From NCBI GenBank assembly GCA_958450365.1, contig CAUEEP010000912.1:186001-250000 (forward strand): 64,000 bases of DNA, given 5' to 3'. Below are positions 54,533 through 63,705 of this stretch, in pieces. A model generated the notes under the pieces. The model saw only the letters and a list, made by a program, of their open reading frames with translations. It searched no databases and had not been told where the DNA came from. A program made the position numbers and the translations under genes. The stretch's first letter is position 1; every line of letters starts with the position of its first letter. This DNA comes from Mesorhabditis belari (taxonomy: Eukaryota; Nematoda; Chromadorea; Rhabditida; Rhabditidae).

Positions 54533-54631
54533 CTCTGGATTCCGCTTTAAGTAGAGATTTTTCATAGTCTCATAGACGCCCAAGTCGATCCCAGCATACG
54601 GGATGATTCCCAAAAGATTCGGGACGTAGCC
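54533..54631 (-). CDS. Single exon of a mitochondrial carrier (SLC25, ATP-Mg/phosphate type), partial
   Basis: Minus-strand exon of exactly 33 codons from acceptor CTTTAG (54634-54632) to donor GTGAAT (54532-54527). It reads [20 protein letters not shown] then [13 protein letters not shown]. [21 protein letters not shown] is the signature after the second repeat of calcium-regulated ATP-Mg/phosphate carriers of the inner mitochondrial membrane. No neighbouring carrier exon was found on the minus strand; the 260-bp MITE lies directly downstream. CTACGTCCCGAATCTTT is tandemly duplicated across the acceptor. It may be part of a gene with large introns or an isolated captured exon. Confidence 0.6.
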
Positions 54632-54659
54632 CTAAAGATTCGGGACGTAGTTATGAGAT

Positions 54660-54850
54660 TGTATTTGATTATTGTTTTAAACTTTAGAGACTAGATTATC
54701 CAATTCACTCGACCTGAGAATTTTCGGTTTGAACGTCAATTGATGTCCAATAGAAAATGCCAATACCTTAACCAATTTCACTCCAATCTTTTCGTCTTTG
54801 ATTTCAATCGATAGAAAATTAAATTCTGCGCTAATTATGGGGGTGGGGAT
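54660..54850 (-). other. Open frame of unknown meaning
   Basis: Minus-strand frame FNFLSIEIKDEKIGVKLVKV ... ILRSSELDNLVSKV has coding-like composition but no recognised family; it partly overlaps the lone MITE end at 54838-54871. Weak. Confidence 0.25.
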
Positions 54851-55039
54851 ACTATTACAGTATTTACGGTAGTTGGATTTAGGTTGTTCATTTGCACTTT
54901 GCTTTGCACTTTGCAAAGGCACTCGTTTTTCGCCTACTCTTCAACAGAGTCGACTCTTCAACAGAAACGATTTTTTCATCCTTCAGAAAAAGGATAAACT
55001 ATTTATTGAATCTCAAAGGAAATCCGCAAAAAAAAACAT

Positions 55040-56108
55040 TTACGAAGCAGCATTTTCTTCTTCGATTTCAATCTCGCCGCGATGCTTGTTCACATTTCGC
55101 GCCACCACTGAATGTCTGTGTGGGCCGAGACGGAGACCCAAATTGTGGTTGTAGGCCCACTAAATGATTTAATGTAAGCGAAAGCTTGTCTGTAAGTAAA
55201 AGCTTGTCTGTAAGTCTGTAAGCGAAGGCTTGTCTGTAAGCGAAGGCTTGTCTGTAAGCGAAAGCTTGTCTGTAAGCGAAAGCTTGTCTGTAAGTGAAAG
55301 CTAAGTGCTATGGAGATAATTTTAAAGGGTATTTCTATTTAAAGGGTATTTCTATTTAAAGGCTATTTCGATTTAAAGGCTATTTCTATTTAAAGGATTT
55401 AAAGTAACAGCAAATTGTTAGCAAATTGCTAGCGAATTTCTTACCTCTTCCATCACCGTGATGTCATCGTCTTCTCGAACGCAGAACCTGAAAAATAACT
55501 TGTTTTTAAGGGATATCTTTGCTCATAGATTCTTATAGGTCTTTAGTTTTTATACAATTTTATAGTTTGATTTGAAACTTTACCAATTAAGAAATGTAAC
55601 CGAGAAGATCAAAACAAAGCCGAAGAAAATAGCCCATACGACTAGGGGTCCTGAAATTTGGCTTTATTTTGTTTGTGCATTAAACTTCAATATTTATTCA
55701 ATATTCTATATTATTTGAAAGCTTAGCTATTTGAAAGCTTAGCTATTTGAAAGCTTAGCTATTTGAAAGCTTAGTTATTTGAAAGCTTAGCTATTTGAAA
55801 GCTTAGCCCTTTGAAAGCTTAGCTATTTGAAAGCTTAGCTATTTGAAAGCTTAGCTATTTGAAAGCTTAGCCCTTTGAAAGCTTAGCTATTTGAAAGCTT
55901 AGCCCTTTGAAAGCTTAGCTATTTGAAAGCTTAGCTTTTACTATTGATTTCTACAAATTTCTACGATTTTTTTGATCAAAATATTGATTTTTTTTTGATT
56001 TTTTGCTCAATTTTCTATCCTTTCAAAATCTTCAAAAACCTAAGAGATCATAGGCGCTGAATCGTTGCTTGAGATTGATGTCTCGTAGCACCTCGTCGGC
56101 CATAGCTC
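55040..56108 (-). CDS. Small single-pass membrane protein, complete, four exons
   Basis: Exons: 56108-56040 (ATG 56103-56101), 55650-55584, 55487-55445, 55159-55040 (TAA 55042-55040). Every acceptor is TTTCCAG, TTTCAG or TTTAG, donors are GT, and phases agree, giving 97 residues. N-terminus MADEVLRDINLKQRFSAYDL; one hydrophobic helix PLVVWAIFFGFVLIFSVTFL (residues 23-42); then WFCVREDDDITVMEEW; then a basic stretch LRLGPHRHSVVARNVNKHRG and an acidic end EIEIEEENAAS. There is no signal peptide, so it may be a single-pass protein anchored by the internal helix. The acceptor 5 nt upstream of the ATG suggests trans-splicing. The family is not recognised; a KCNE-like accessory subunit was considered but not supported. 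Confidence 0.8.
55168..55305. repeat. 18-bp array in the membrane-protein gene
   Basis: GCGAAAGCTTGTCTGTAA, about 7 copies, 9 bp upstream of the last exon's acceptor on the minus strand; followed by an 18-bp TTAAAGGGTATTTCTATT array (55320-55395). Both lie in the third intron. Confidence 0.9.
55711..55940. repeat. 16-bp array GAAAGCTTAGCTATTT
   Basis: About 14 copies, with TTAGCCCTTT and TTAGTTATTT variants, in the first intron of the membrane-protein gene. Confidence 0.95.
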
Positions 56109-56203
56109 CTGGAAATGATAAAGATCAACTTATTCTTTTAATCTTAAACATTTTCAAAGAAATTTTCTATAGTTTAAGTCAAATTTTAGAGACTACTGGA
56201 CAA

Positions 56204-56420
56204 TGAAATATCATATTTGAAAAAACACTTTCGCACTTTCGCGCGTCTGTAACTCCCTTGTCTTTCCCGTATTTCTAAATATTAATATTACCATTGTGTA
56301 GCCCTTGAAAAGAGCTTTCGGAAAATGTATAACACTAATAGTTTAAACTTAAAGACAAGGGAGTTACAGACGCGCGAAAGTGGTGATAGTTTTTCAAATA
56401 TCATATTTCATTGTCCAGTA
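56204..56420. mobile_element. Foldback MITE, family B, copy 2
   Basis: TACTGGACAATGAAATATCA and its complement bound the element, about 95% alike to 13818-14041 by eye. It sits about 100 bp upstream of the membrane-protein gene. Confidence 0.85.
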
Positions 56421-57335
56421 CTGTATCTATAGAGTTGGATTCTTATCGGGTTAAGGCAGAGATTTGAGCTAGTTTTGTGCAAGATTTAAGCGAGCTTTGT
56501 GCTAGATTTAAGCAAGATTTAAGCGAGCTTTGAGCGAGTTTTGAGCGAGCTTTGAGCGAGCTTTGAGCTCGTTTACCGCTCGAAAGCTTTACCAATGTGC
56601 TACGCCGACAAGTATTCGAATATCTAGTACTGCAGTAAGTTAGAGTCTTACTGTAGTCTTATTGTATGCACAATATAGATCTAGCATTACATTAAGGCCC
56701 TATCTTACTAGATAAAAGATGTTAAAGATAGTAAAGATCGTAAAAATCGTAGTACTAGAGAGAAACTGCGTAATAAACCATCGATCTATGAACTTAAATA
56801 GCTTAAATAGTGATTTTAAAGCTCAAATAGTGACTTTAAAGCTTAAATAGTGGCTTTAAAGCCCAAATAGCTTTCAAATTATTGCTAGAAACTTGAAAAT
56901 TAAGAAATTAATTCTAAAAAATTCAAAGATGAGTAAAAAGTCGACTTTTGGCGAGTAGAAAAGCCCAATTAAGCGATTTGTCGAGAGGTTTTCTTCTTCT
57001 TCTTCTCTTCTTTTTTCTCCAATCAATTGCGCATAAAAGCGGCGTTTAGTGTCTGTGATTGGAGAAAGGGAAATATTCTGTGGAGACAAGTGATAAGAAA
57101 ACCGACCGACGTAGCTTCTTGGTGAACTTGAACACAAAAATAAAAAGGATTTAAAAATCAATAGAACTCGTCTTCACACTTTAGAGATCATAAAAAATCG
57201 TAAAATTGTGAAGAGATTGTAAAGCAATCGATGCTAGAACGTTTAGCAATGATTTTGAATGCTAAAAAGTGTTCAATGCCATATTTTGCTGTTGAAAAGC
57301 AATATCAAAGCATGACAACTCTTCTCGTTTTTTAG
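56421..57335. other. No gene seen
   Basis: Contains a GAGCTTTGAGC array (56465-56580), a TAAATAGTGACTTTAAAGCT array (56795-56870) and AT-rich sequence. Upstream exons of the SNARE-like gene were looked for here and not found. Confidence 0.4.
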
Positions 57336-58530
57336 AATACCGTTGATTCAGCTGGAAACGAGACAAGAGAAGTGGAGAAAATCGATGAAGCTTTCAAAAT
57401 CGATGAAGCGCTAGCCAAAAGTATGACATTTTTAGCAAGATCTACAGTTTTATTCGAAGATCAACAGGATTTGAGAACTGATATTTCTGATAGTTTTCGT
57501 GTTGGATCTTTATGGATAATCGAGCGGGTAATCGAGCGGAGCGGATAATATCAAAGCATGACAACTCTTCCCTTTTCATCTCTTTTAGAATATCTTTTTT
57601 AGATTCAACGAGAATTCTCCGAGGATTCTCCGAGGATTCTCCGAGGATTCTCCGAGGATTCTCCGAGGATTCTCCGAGGAAACACGCGATTATCCAGAAA
57701 TCCAGAAATCTGAATACCGTATTTCTTCGAATAGAAGACCAGGTAAAGAGTATCATCGCGTACTCCTGCGTAGCAGCCCTTTTTAAAATTTCTTTTCTGC
57801 ATAAAAGCTTTCAATCAAGTGCTAGAGAGCTGGAAAATGACTCAAAAATCTGTTAGCTCATGTGGTATTTTTGAGTCATTTTCCAGCCCTATAGCACTTG
57901 ATTGAAAGCTTTTATGCAGAAAAGAAATTTTAAAAAGGGCTGCTACGCAGGAGTACGCGATGATACTCTTTACCCGGTCTTCTATTCGAAGAAATACGGT
58001 ACTATGTCATTTGATTAGAACTTTTCAATCACAAACTTGACGTAGTAATTCCATTCAACAACCGTTTCCTTGTCCAACTTGAGTTTCTGCATTGTAAACT
58101 TGATCATGATTTGATTATCACACCAAAGTCTAATGAATTTCACAATTGTCACTACAGGAATCGCCACAGGAAGCCACAGGAACCTGCGCGTAGCCAATTA
58201 TCAATCCGTAGTCCTTTTGTTGATCTCTTAAATGTCGCTTTGTTCCCGGATGCTTTGATGAGTTTGAGGTGCGACCCGCTTTAACCTTATCAACGAGGAT
58301 GATTCTGCTTAAGAATGGCCGAATAGCACAAAAGGTTAAAAGGGTTTCCCCAAAAGCGCTTACAACGTAACAAGAACACGTAGTATCCAACAATATCCAA
58401 CAATAGATTAATACTCTTGAGAAGAGTACAGATCGGATTGATACTACGTCGATGGCGGCACAAATGTTAGTAAGTTCTTTCTACAGTGTTAAACAAGTTA
58501 TCTAAACAGGATTTAAAACCTGAAGGGTAA
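57336..58530 (+). CDS. C-terminal exons of a SNAP-25/29-like SNARE, partial
   Basis: Probable exons 57336-57500, 58407-58469 and 58510-58530 (TAA), all in phase 0, encode 82 residues: ETREVEKIDEAFKIDEALAK, SMTFLARSTVLFEDQQDLRT, then INTLEKSTDRIDTTSMAAQM-L and DLKPEG. The Gln in FEDQQ with flanking hydrophobic heptads and the closing DRID...AQML resemble the second SNARE helix of SNAP-25-family proteins (their C-terminus is TRIDEANQRATKML-like), which join syntaxin and VAMP in membrane fusion. An alternative donor at 57421 is possible. The spacing from the central Gln to the end is 4 longer than in SNAP-25, so one boundary may be wrong. The acceptor at 58406 (CAACAATAG) is poor. The N-terminal half was not found. 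Intron 1 holds a foldback MITE and a Merlin-like relic. Confidence 0.45.
57602..57685. repeat. 11-bp array GAGGATTCTCC
   Basis: Seven copies. Just before it, 57546-57585 repeats the end of the preceding intron (ATATCAAAGCATGACAACTC). Confidence 0.9.
57717..57999. mobile_element. Foldback MITE with 125-bp arms and TA duplication
   Basis: Arms CCGTATTTCTTCGAATAGAA ... GCTTTCAATCAAGTGCTAGA are almost perfectly complementary around a loop of about 30 bp; TA flanks both ends. Confidence 0.9.
58015..58350 (-). pseudogene. Possible Merlin/IS1595-type transposase relic
   Basis: The minus-strand frame ends VVTIVKFIRLWCDNQIMIKF then TMQKLKLDKETVVEWNYYVK and a stop. The hydrophobic-Trp ... L-x-TVV-x-W-x-x-Y pattern is like the segment before the catalytic core of IS1595/Merlin transposases and parallels the relic at 14.1-14.3 kb. 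Upstream frames are disrupted. Confidence 0.4.
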
Positions 58531-58911
58531 CATAAAGTAAAGTGAATTTATAACGTTACTGTTTATTAGTACAGAACCGAAATGCAACAATACCCATTAC
58601 AAAAACAGCATGCGCATCAAAAATGAAACAACAAAGTTCCCCCAGAAAGAAGGCCAAAAAAAACCCGCAGACCAAAAAAAAATAACTTCTGGAAGGGAGA
58701 AAAAAGACGAAGAATGCGACGCGAATAATTGCAAAATAGCAACGTAATTAGGATGGAAACGGACGCGACCGATGCTTTGATTTTGAATATCTCTGATTCT
58801 CTTGTCCTTCCTCTAAAGATCATTTGTGTGATAAAAGGGGACGGAGCTCACTTTGTATTCTCTTTCTTTGGCTTTGAAACACTGTACTAACAATTGATTC
58901 TATTTATTGTA

Positions 58912-59451
58912 TTAGGGCGGTGCAAAAGAAACAGCCGATGGGTATCAGCTCTCATTTATCAGAAAGGAGCGATGCTAACGGCATTATTTTTTCCATGTTT
59001 TGTTCGCATATTTGTTTGCTATTTATTTCGACATTTCAATTTTTTGGTTGTTTTTTTATTTTATTTTTAAATGCTTTTATTTTTTATTTAGATCATGGTC
59101 GAGCAAAAGTTTGTGCTACGAGCAGCATTACTGTTTAACTTCAAAATTGGAAAGTCTGCTGCCGAATCGCATCGTTCTCTCTGTGCTGCTTTCGGAGATG
59201 GCAGTTTGTCTCTCAGGCAATGTCAGACTTGGTTTCAACGATTCAGGGAGACGAGGCTTTGGAAGATTACGAGCACGGTTCCAAGCCAGAAGTCGTGAAC
59301 GAAGCCAAGCTGAGGGACGTTATTCAGACCGATCCATGCCAATCTGCTCGAGATCTTGCGAAAATATTCCATTGTGATCATGTCACCATTGAACGCCATC
59401 TTTTTTTTTGAATTTACCGTCAAATCGGCAGTTTCTTTTGCACCACCCTAA
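58912..59451 (+). mobile_element. Mariner with internal deletion, N-terminal half kept
   Basis: 540 bp with ends TTAGGGCGGTGCAAAAGAAAC and complement, TA on both sides. The plus strand from 59095 reads VEQKFVLRAALLFNFKIGKS then RQCQTWFQRFRE and, after a frameshift, LRDVIQTDPCQSARDLAKIF: the paired helix-turn-helix domain of mariner. The catalytic domain is deleted and a T-run follows at 59400. Confidence 0.9.
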
Positions 59452-59679
59452 TAGTTACTAATTGATTGTTTGGGAGCAGTACGTATTTTTAAATTTCCTT
59501 GAAAGTTTTGCATTTTAGACACGTGCGATAAATGCAATCCTACGAGAGATAAATAAAGATGTAAATAAAGAATAAAGATTAGTGATTGTGCTAGATTCGG
59601 AATAAAATATTTTGGGAAATAAATAAATAGTTTCCCGAAATAAAATTTTGGGAAACTATGTAATCGATGAAGCGTTTTA

Positions 59680-59915
59680 TTTTAAAAAGTATGCAATCAC
59701 TAATCGCTAGATTATGGAACTTGCTCCCAAACGACATACGAGAAATTCAGTCGCTTTTCATATTCAAGAAACGTATCGATGCTTTAGATCTAGTGGCTCT
59801 TTGCCGTAAGTAATTGGCTTATTGATTTCAGTATGTATTGTATGATTAAGTATCACTGTGCATTTCTCTACGATTTCTTTCACTTTATCGTTTGAATAAA
59901 GTATTATTATCACTC
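59680..59915 (+). mobile_element. 3' remnant of a non-LTR retrotransposon
   Basis: The plus strand reads SLIARLWNLLPNDIREIQSL then FIFKKRIDALD, the typical C-terminal end of LINE reverse transcriptases (R.WN.LP..I....S...FK..L). It is followed by AATAAAG and a TATTATTATCAC tail. 5' truncated. Confidence 0.65.
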
Positions 59916-59924
59916 AAAAATATA

Positions 59925-60435
59925 TTGGGTTGATGCATAATTATCCGGACTTCTTTTTGCGTGCTTGTATCTTTTTTGTTTTGAAAGCTTTTTGTCTATT
60001 TCTTTTTTTTAAATATTCGTTATTCTTTAGTGAACAAAATGCGTGTCGACAATCATATCCATCTTCGCCATATCATGCTCTACCACTTCGAAAAGGGATG
60101 GTCTGCCGCAGAGTCGTTTCGCGATCTCAAAGAACTGGAGAAGCCCCAACGGACTACCACGTCAATCGATCGCTCAAAAATTGGCAAACAAATAAGATCT
60201 ACAACGATTTGGATGACTTGATAGACGATGTTAAAGCGTGGATTGCCTCCAAAGATCGTTTATTCTTCGCTCGTGGAATCGATCGTCTTCCAAGCAAATG
60301 GCAATCAGTTATTGATGTAGGCGGTGAATATGCTCCAGAATAATCAATTAAACATATTTTTCTAACTATTTATGTTATTTTTTGTTAAATAAAATCATTT
60401 ATAAAAGAAGTCCGGATAATTATGCATCAACCCAA
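59925..60435 (+). mobile_element. Mariner with central deletion, both coding ends kept
   Basis: 511 bp with 29-bp ends TTGGGTTGATGCATAATTAT(CCGGACTTC) and perfect complement, TA on both sides. The N-terminal part reads HLRHIMLYHFEKGWSAAES; after the deletion the C-terminal part reads DYHVNRSLKNWQ and LPSKWQSVIDVGGEYAPE. All catalytic Asp blocks are lost. It is inserted at the 3' end of the LINE remnant. Confidence 0.9.
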
Positions 60436-61430
60436 TATTAGCTCATGAATGCTAGAAACCTGGATTTTCAACTCTTACATTAAAATGCCTGAAAAAGTTC
60501 TAAAATAAAAGATTTTTCAAAAATTCAAAAAAACCATTTTGTAGATTAAGAATAGGGCTTTTGAATGAAGCAAACCGTTTTTTGATTGGATAAGCCGTTG
60601 TTTTCAGAAAACACATTACCCAAAAACGATCGTTTACAACTTGCCAACCTAATAGAACACCAAGAAAAATGGGTACTTGTCGGTTATACATCCACACAGA
60701 CTCATCTCGGTTAAGCAAGGAGCTGACAACTTGTGAGGGATGATTATGTTCAGTGAAGTAGAGTGCTCCTGAAGTGATCAGTCGATCAGTCGAACGAGAA
60801 TCGATAGCCGAGAAGACTCGGAGATGTAGCGCTCCGAGTGGTGTTTGTTGTGAGCCCCTCTCGATTCATCTTAAGGATCCGAAACTTTTTCCAAGCAAAA
60901 AAACTCTTTGTGAGTTAATATAGCTGAGAATTAAAGCTTGAAAGAAATGAATTGAAATTTCACATTAAAGAAATGTGAAACGGTCGCAGAATCTTCTTTC
61001 TTAGTCTTTTGTTTTTTTTTTTTTTTTTTTTTAAATCCGCTGGGGCTACCAGTGGTGAATTTATCGCATACACGAATATATCAATCACAATACAACGACA
61101 CACCAATACTAGGCTTATCTTAACCCCACGTCATGACAGACGGCCCCCTACCCTAAGTATGGGGAACTAAATAGCTTTTTTGGTGGTGAAGGGAAGATGA
61201 TGATGAAGGAGTTTTGTTGAGAAAATCCAGTAACGCAAAAACGGTGTTTTTAGGGTTTTACTGTGTTAATGTGGCCTTTCTATTGTAAAAGAAAATAGCT
61301 CGATATCTTCACCCATTCTCCATAAAACCTCTTTTTGCGGGGGTGAATAAAGAAATATGAAACGGATTCATTCATTTGAGCATTCATTTGAGCAAATAAA
61401 TGCAGCATAATCATTTAAAAGATTCCCAAT
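60436..61430. other. No gene; element ends and a T-tract
   Basis: A lone mariner-type right end (ACTTGCCAACCTAATA, ending 60653), a GC-richer hairpin (CTCGGAGATGTAGCGCTCCGAG, about 60820), and at 61008-61033 a T-run followed by AAATCCGCTGGGGCTACCAG, which on the minus strand looks like the poly(A) end of a retroposed sequence. Confidence 0.4.
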
Positions 61431-61432
61431 CA

Positions 61433-62123
61433 TCAAAGCCCACATTTTTTCGGTCTTTTCCTTTGACTTCCGATTCGAAGTGGTTCTTCTTCTCGATCGT
61501 CGTCCTCATCTTGTCCACCGGCTTCCAATTTACGCAACCACTCATCCGGTGACATCGGTTTGGGCTTATTGGCTCCCTAAAACATAAGCAATGTCTATAA
61601 GCAATGTCTATAAGCTATAAAAATGCTACCTTGAGATTTCTCTTTGTCGGAGATTCCCGTTGTAGACAATAAGCACAAAGAATTGATAGATTTATACAAA
61701 GTAATCTCATTGCATGCATCAATCAAATCTCAAATCATTTGGAATTTTGTAATTGACTGACTTTGTACTTTATAACTGACTTTGTAACTGACTCTGTAAC
61801 TGACTTTGTAACTGACTCTGTAACTGCCTTTGTAACTGACTTTGTAACTGCCTTTGTAACTGCCTTTGTAACTGACTCTGTAACTGACTTTGTAACTGAC
61901 TCTGTAACTGCCTTTGTAACTGCCTTTGTAACTGACTTTGTAACTAACTCTGTAACTGACTTTGTAACTGACTTTGTAACTGCCTTTGTAACTGACTTTG
62001 TAACTGACTTTGTAACTGCTACAGTTCATTTTTTCATAAGATTCTTACCAACATTTCCATTTGGATCGTTTCAAGTCGACATTTCTCCCAAACTCGCTGC
62101 TTTCTGCACGTGTTTACGCGCAT
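61433..62123 (-). CDS. Small charged protein with two possible first exons
   Basis: The last exon 61576-61433 (acceptor GTTTTAG) reads GANKPKPMSPDEWLRKLEAG, GQDEDDDREEEPLRIGSQRK, RPKKCGL and a stop. Two upstream exons end in phase 0 and could splice to it. Exon A, 62123-62049 (donor GTAAGA), gives MRVNTCRKQRVWEKCRLETI-QMEML, total 72 residues. Exon B, 61719-61630 (donor GTAGCA), gives MHAMRLLCINLSILCAYCLQ-RESPTKRNLK, whose hydrophobic start resembles a signal peptide, total 77 residues. B starts inside the gene and its own 5' acceptor would not keep the frame with A, so A and B look like alternatives. A 12-bp array lies between them. The family is not recognised. Confidence 0.55.
61745..62027. 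repeat. 12-bp minisatellite
   Basis: About 23 copies of GTAACTGACTTT with GCC and TCT variants; open frames on both strands are artefacts. It ends 22 bp before the donor of exon A of the small-protein gene. Confidence 0.95.
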
Positions 62124-63190
62124 TTTGCACAATCATCCAAATTTAGACGAATTTTGCAAAATCACGACGATTAAAAAGAAACTTTTCTCTACTTTTTGTT
62201 TTCTTTAAAAAAAAACCTTTCTGATAAGATTTTCCCATTCAAAACCGGGTTTATTCGTCGAAAAACCGATAAATTTAAACAGAGATTTTAACAGAGATCA
62301 ATTTCCAGCTGTTTACCACGAATTTGGTGGTGTACAAGTTGGGGAAAAATTTCGGGAAATCCGAAAATTCGATCCTCAATCCATCATTTTTTTGGATGGA
62401 TTAAATTTTTAATTTTTTTTTTTTTTGCTTTTTTCTTTTCTTCTTTTTCTTCTTCTTTCTCTTCTTCCTTTCTTCTGTCTTCTTTCTTCCTTTTCTTTCT
62501 TCCTTTTCCTTTCCCTTACTTGCTTCTCAATTTTGAGAGGTCACAAGGGATAAGTGTGCGCTTTTTGATAAAGATTTCCACCAATTTTCACCAATTTTCA
62601 CCAATTTATCTGTAATTTATCTCTGATTTATCTCTGATTTATCAGTTGATTTATCATTAACATTAACAGATACTAGATCAACATGAAATACTTGAGAAAA
62701 TTGAGCAAAATATCGCAAAATATCGAAAAAACACTTGTGTAACAAGTCCTTTTTTGGGAATATTTTAGTAATTTTTGTTAGATTCCAGGTTTTTCTTTCC
62801 ATTTAATGATAAACAGCTCTGCAATCTTTTTTTCCACATTGAACATGTGAAAATCATAAGATTTTTAGGGATTTCACAAAGTGGAAAAGTTCTTGGAGAT
62901 GTTTTGAAGATTTTTAGAAGACAAAAGCTCGCTTAGATCAAAATCTCTTAGACTTTTTCATTTGTTTGTTATTTGGGTGTCCAGAAAGGGTTTTCTTTCC
63001 TTTTCGTGCTTCCGCTTAACGCCAACAGATCAAGACATGGCCGAGTAAATGCCCAGTACAGACAGACAGACACTACTCTTTTATATATAGTCGGCTTTAC
63101 AGTAATCTAGCATCGTTTTTAAAAGTCAATAAAAGTCGACAACTGTCGTGTCCATAAAACTCAACTCGTGTACCTTACTTTGTTCCAAAA
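62124..63190. other. No firm gene
   Basis: A pyrimidine tract (62425-62520) and an ORF after a TTTCCAG acceptor at 62309 (plus; VYHEFGGVQVGEKFREIRKF) that is suggestive but isolated. CAGACAGACAGACACT at 63057-63075 matches a similar block at 3211-3226 (GCCCAGACAGGCAGACAGAC), a dispersed repeat. Confidence 0.35.
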
Positions 63191-63345
63191 ATTAAAGCCT
63201 AAATACTGTTCATAAAACTTTACAGCATGAAGCTGTACCGAAAGTCTTTTTGTTCCTTTTCATACTTCCGTTTGAGAACCAATAAATGCACCAATTGAAC
63301 TACTGTTTATTCCATTAGAAAGGCCACTTATTTTTCTGCAAAATA
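63190..63345 (-). pseudogene. Decayed duplicate of the exon at 63565-63705
   Basis: About 130 bp nearly identical to 63600-63720 (both have GTTATTTTGCAG then KISGLSNG on the minus strand), but a small deletion shifts the frame after SSSIGAFIG and gives a stop. Confidence 0.5.
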
Positions 63346-63564
63346 ACATTAAAACTTGTTTAAAATGTCTTTAGTTAGTTTGCCGGCTGTTCAAAAGGTA
63401 CGACAAGTTGAACAATAACAGGACAATAACAAACAGAAATGAACTGACAATAACAGAGCTTCTTAGGAATTCTTTCCAACTTGGTGGTGCCCTTTCGGTT
63501 TCGCGCAGACGATAGCTCGACAATTTTTCAGGAGTCGACCTACTTTGTCATGGAGGAGGTGGGC

Positions 63565-63705
63565 CTAGGAAGTGTTACCGATTAGGCTTTTCAGGAGGTC
63601 TTTACGTTCCTTTTCGTACTTCCGTTTAAAAACAACAAATGCACTAATTGAACTACTGTTTGTTCCATTAGAAAGGCCACTTATTTTTCTGCAAAATAAC
63701 ATTAA
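63565..63705 (-). CDS. Possible last exon of an unrecognised protein
   Basis: After the acceptor GTTATTTTGCAG the minus strand reads KISGLSNGTNSSSISAFVVF then KRKYEKERKDLLKSLIGNTS and a stop. The Asn/Ser-rich stretch followed by a basic helix could be the end of the last membrane segment and tail of a nematode serpentine receptor, but the evidence is weak. The previous exon is probably beyond 63720; an ORF at 63792-63989 has no recognisable motif. Confidence 0.3.
   Translation of the reverse strand, partial: LMLFCRKISGLSNGTNSSSISAFVVFKRKYEKERKDLLKSLIGNTS

Noticed and set aside
62309..62410. Plus-strand exon VYHEFGGVQVGEKFREIRKF...
   Set aside because: Good acceptor and composition, but no partner exon, no recognised family, and the opposite strand is also open.
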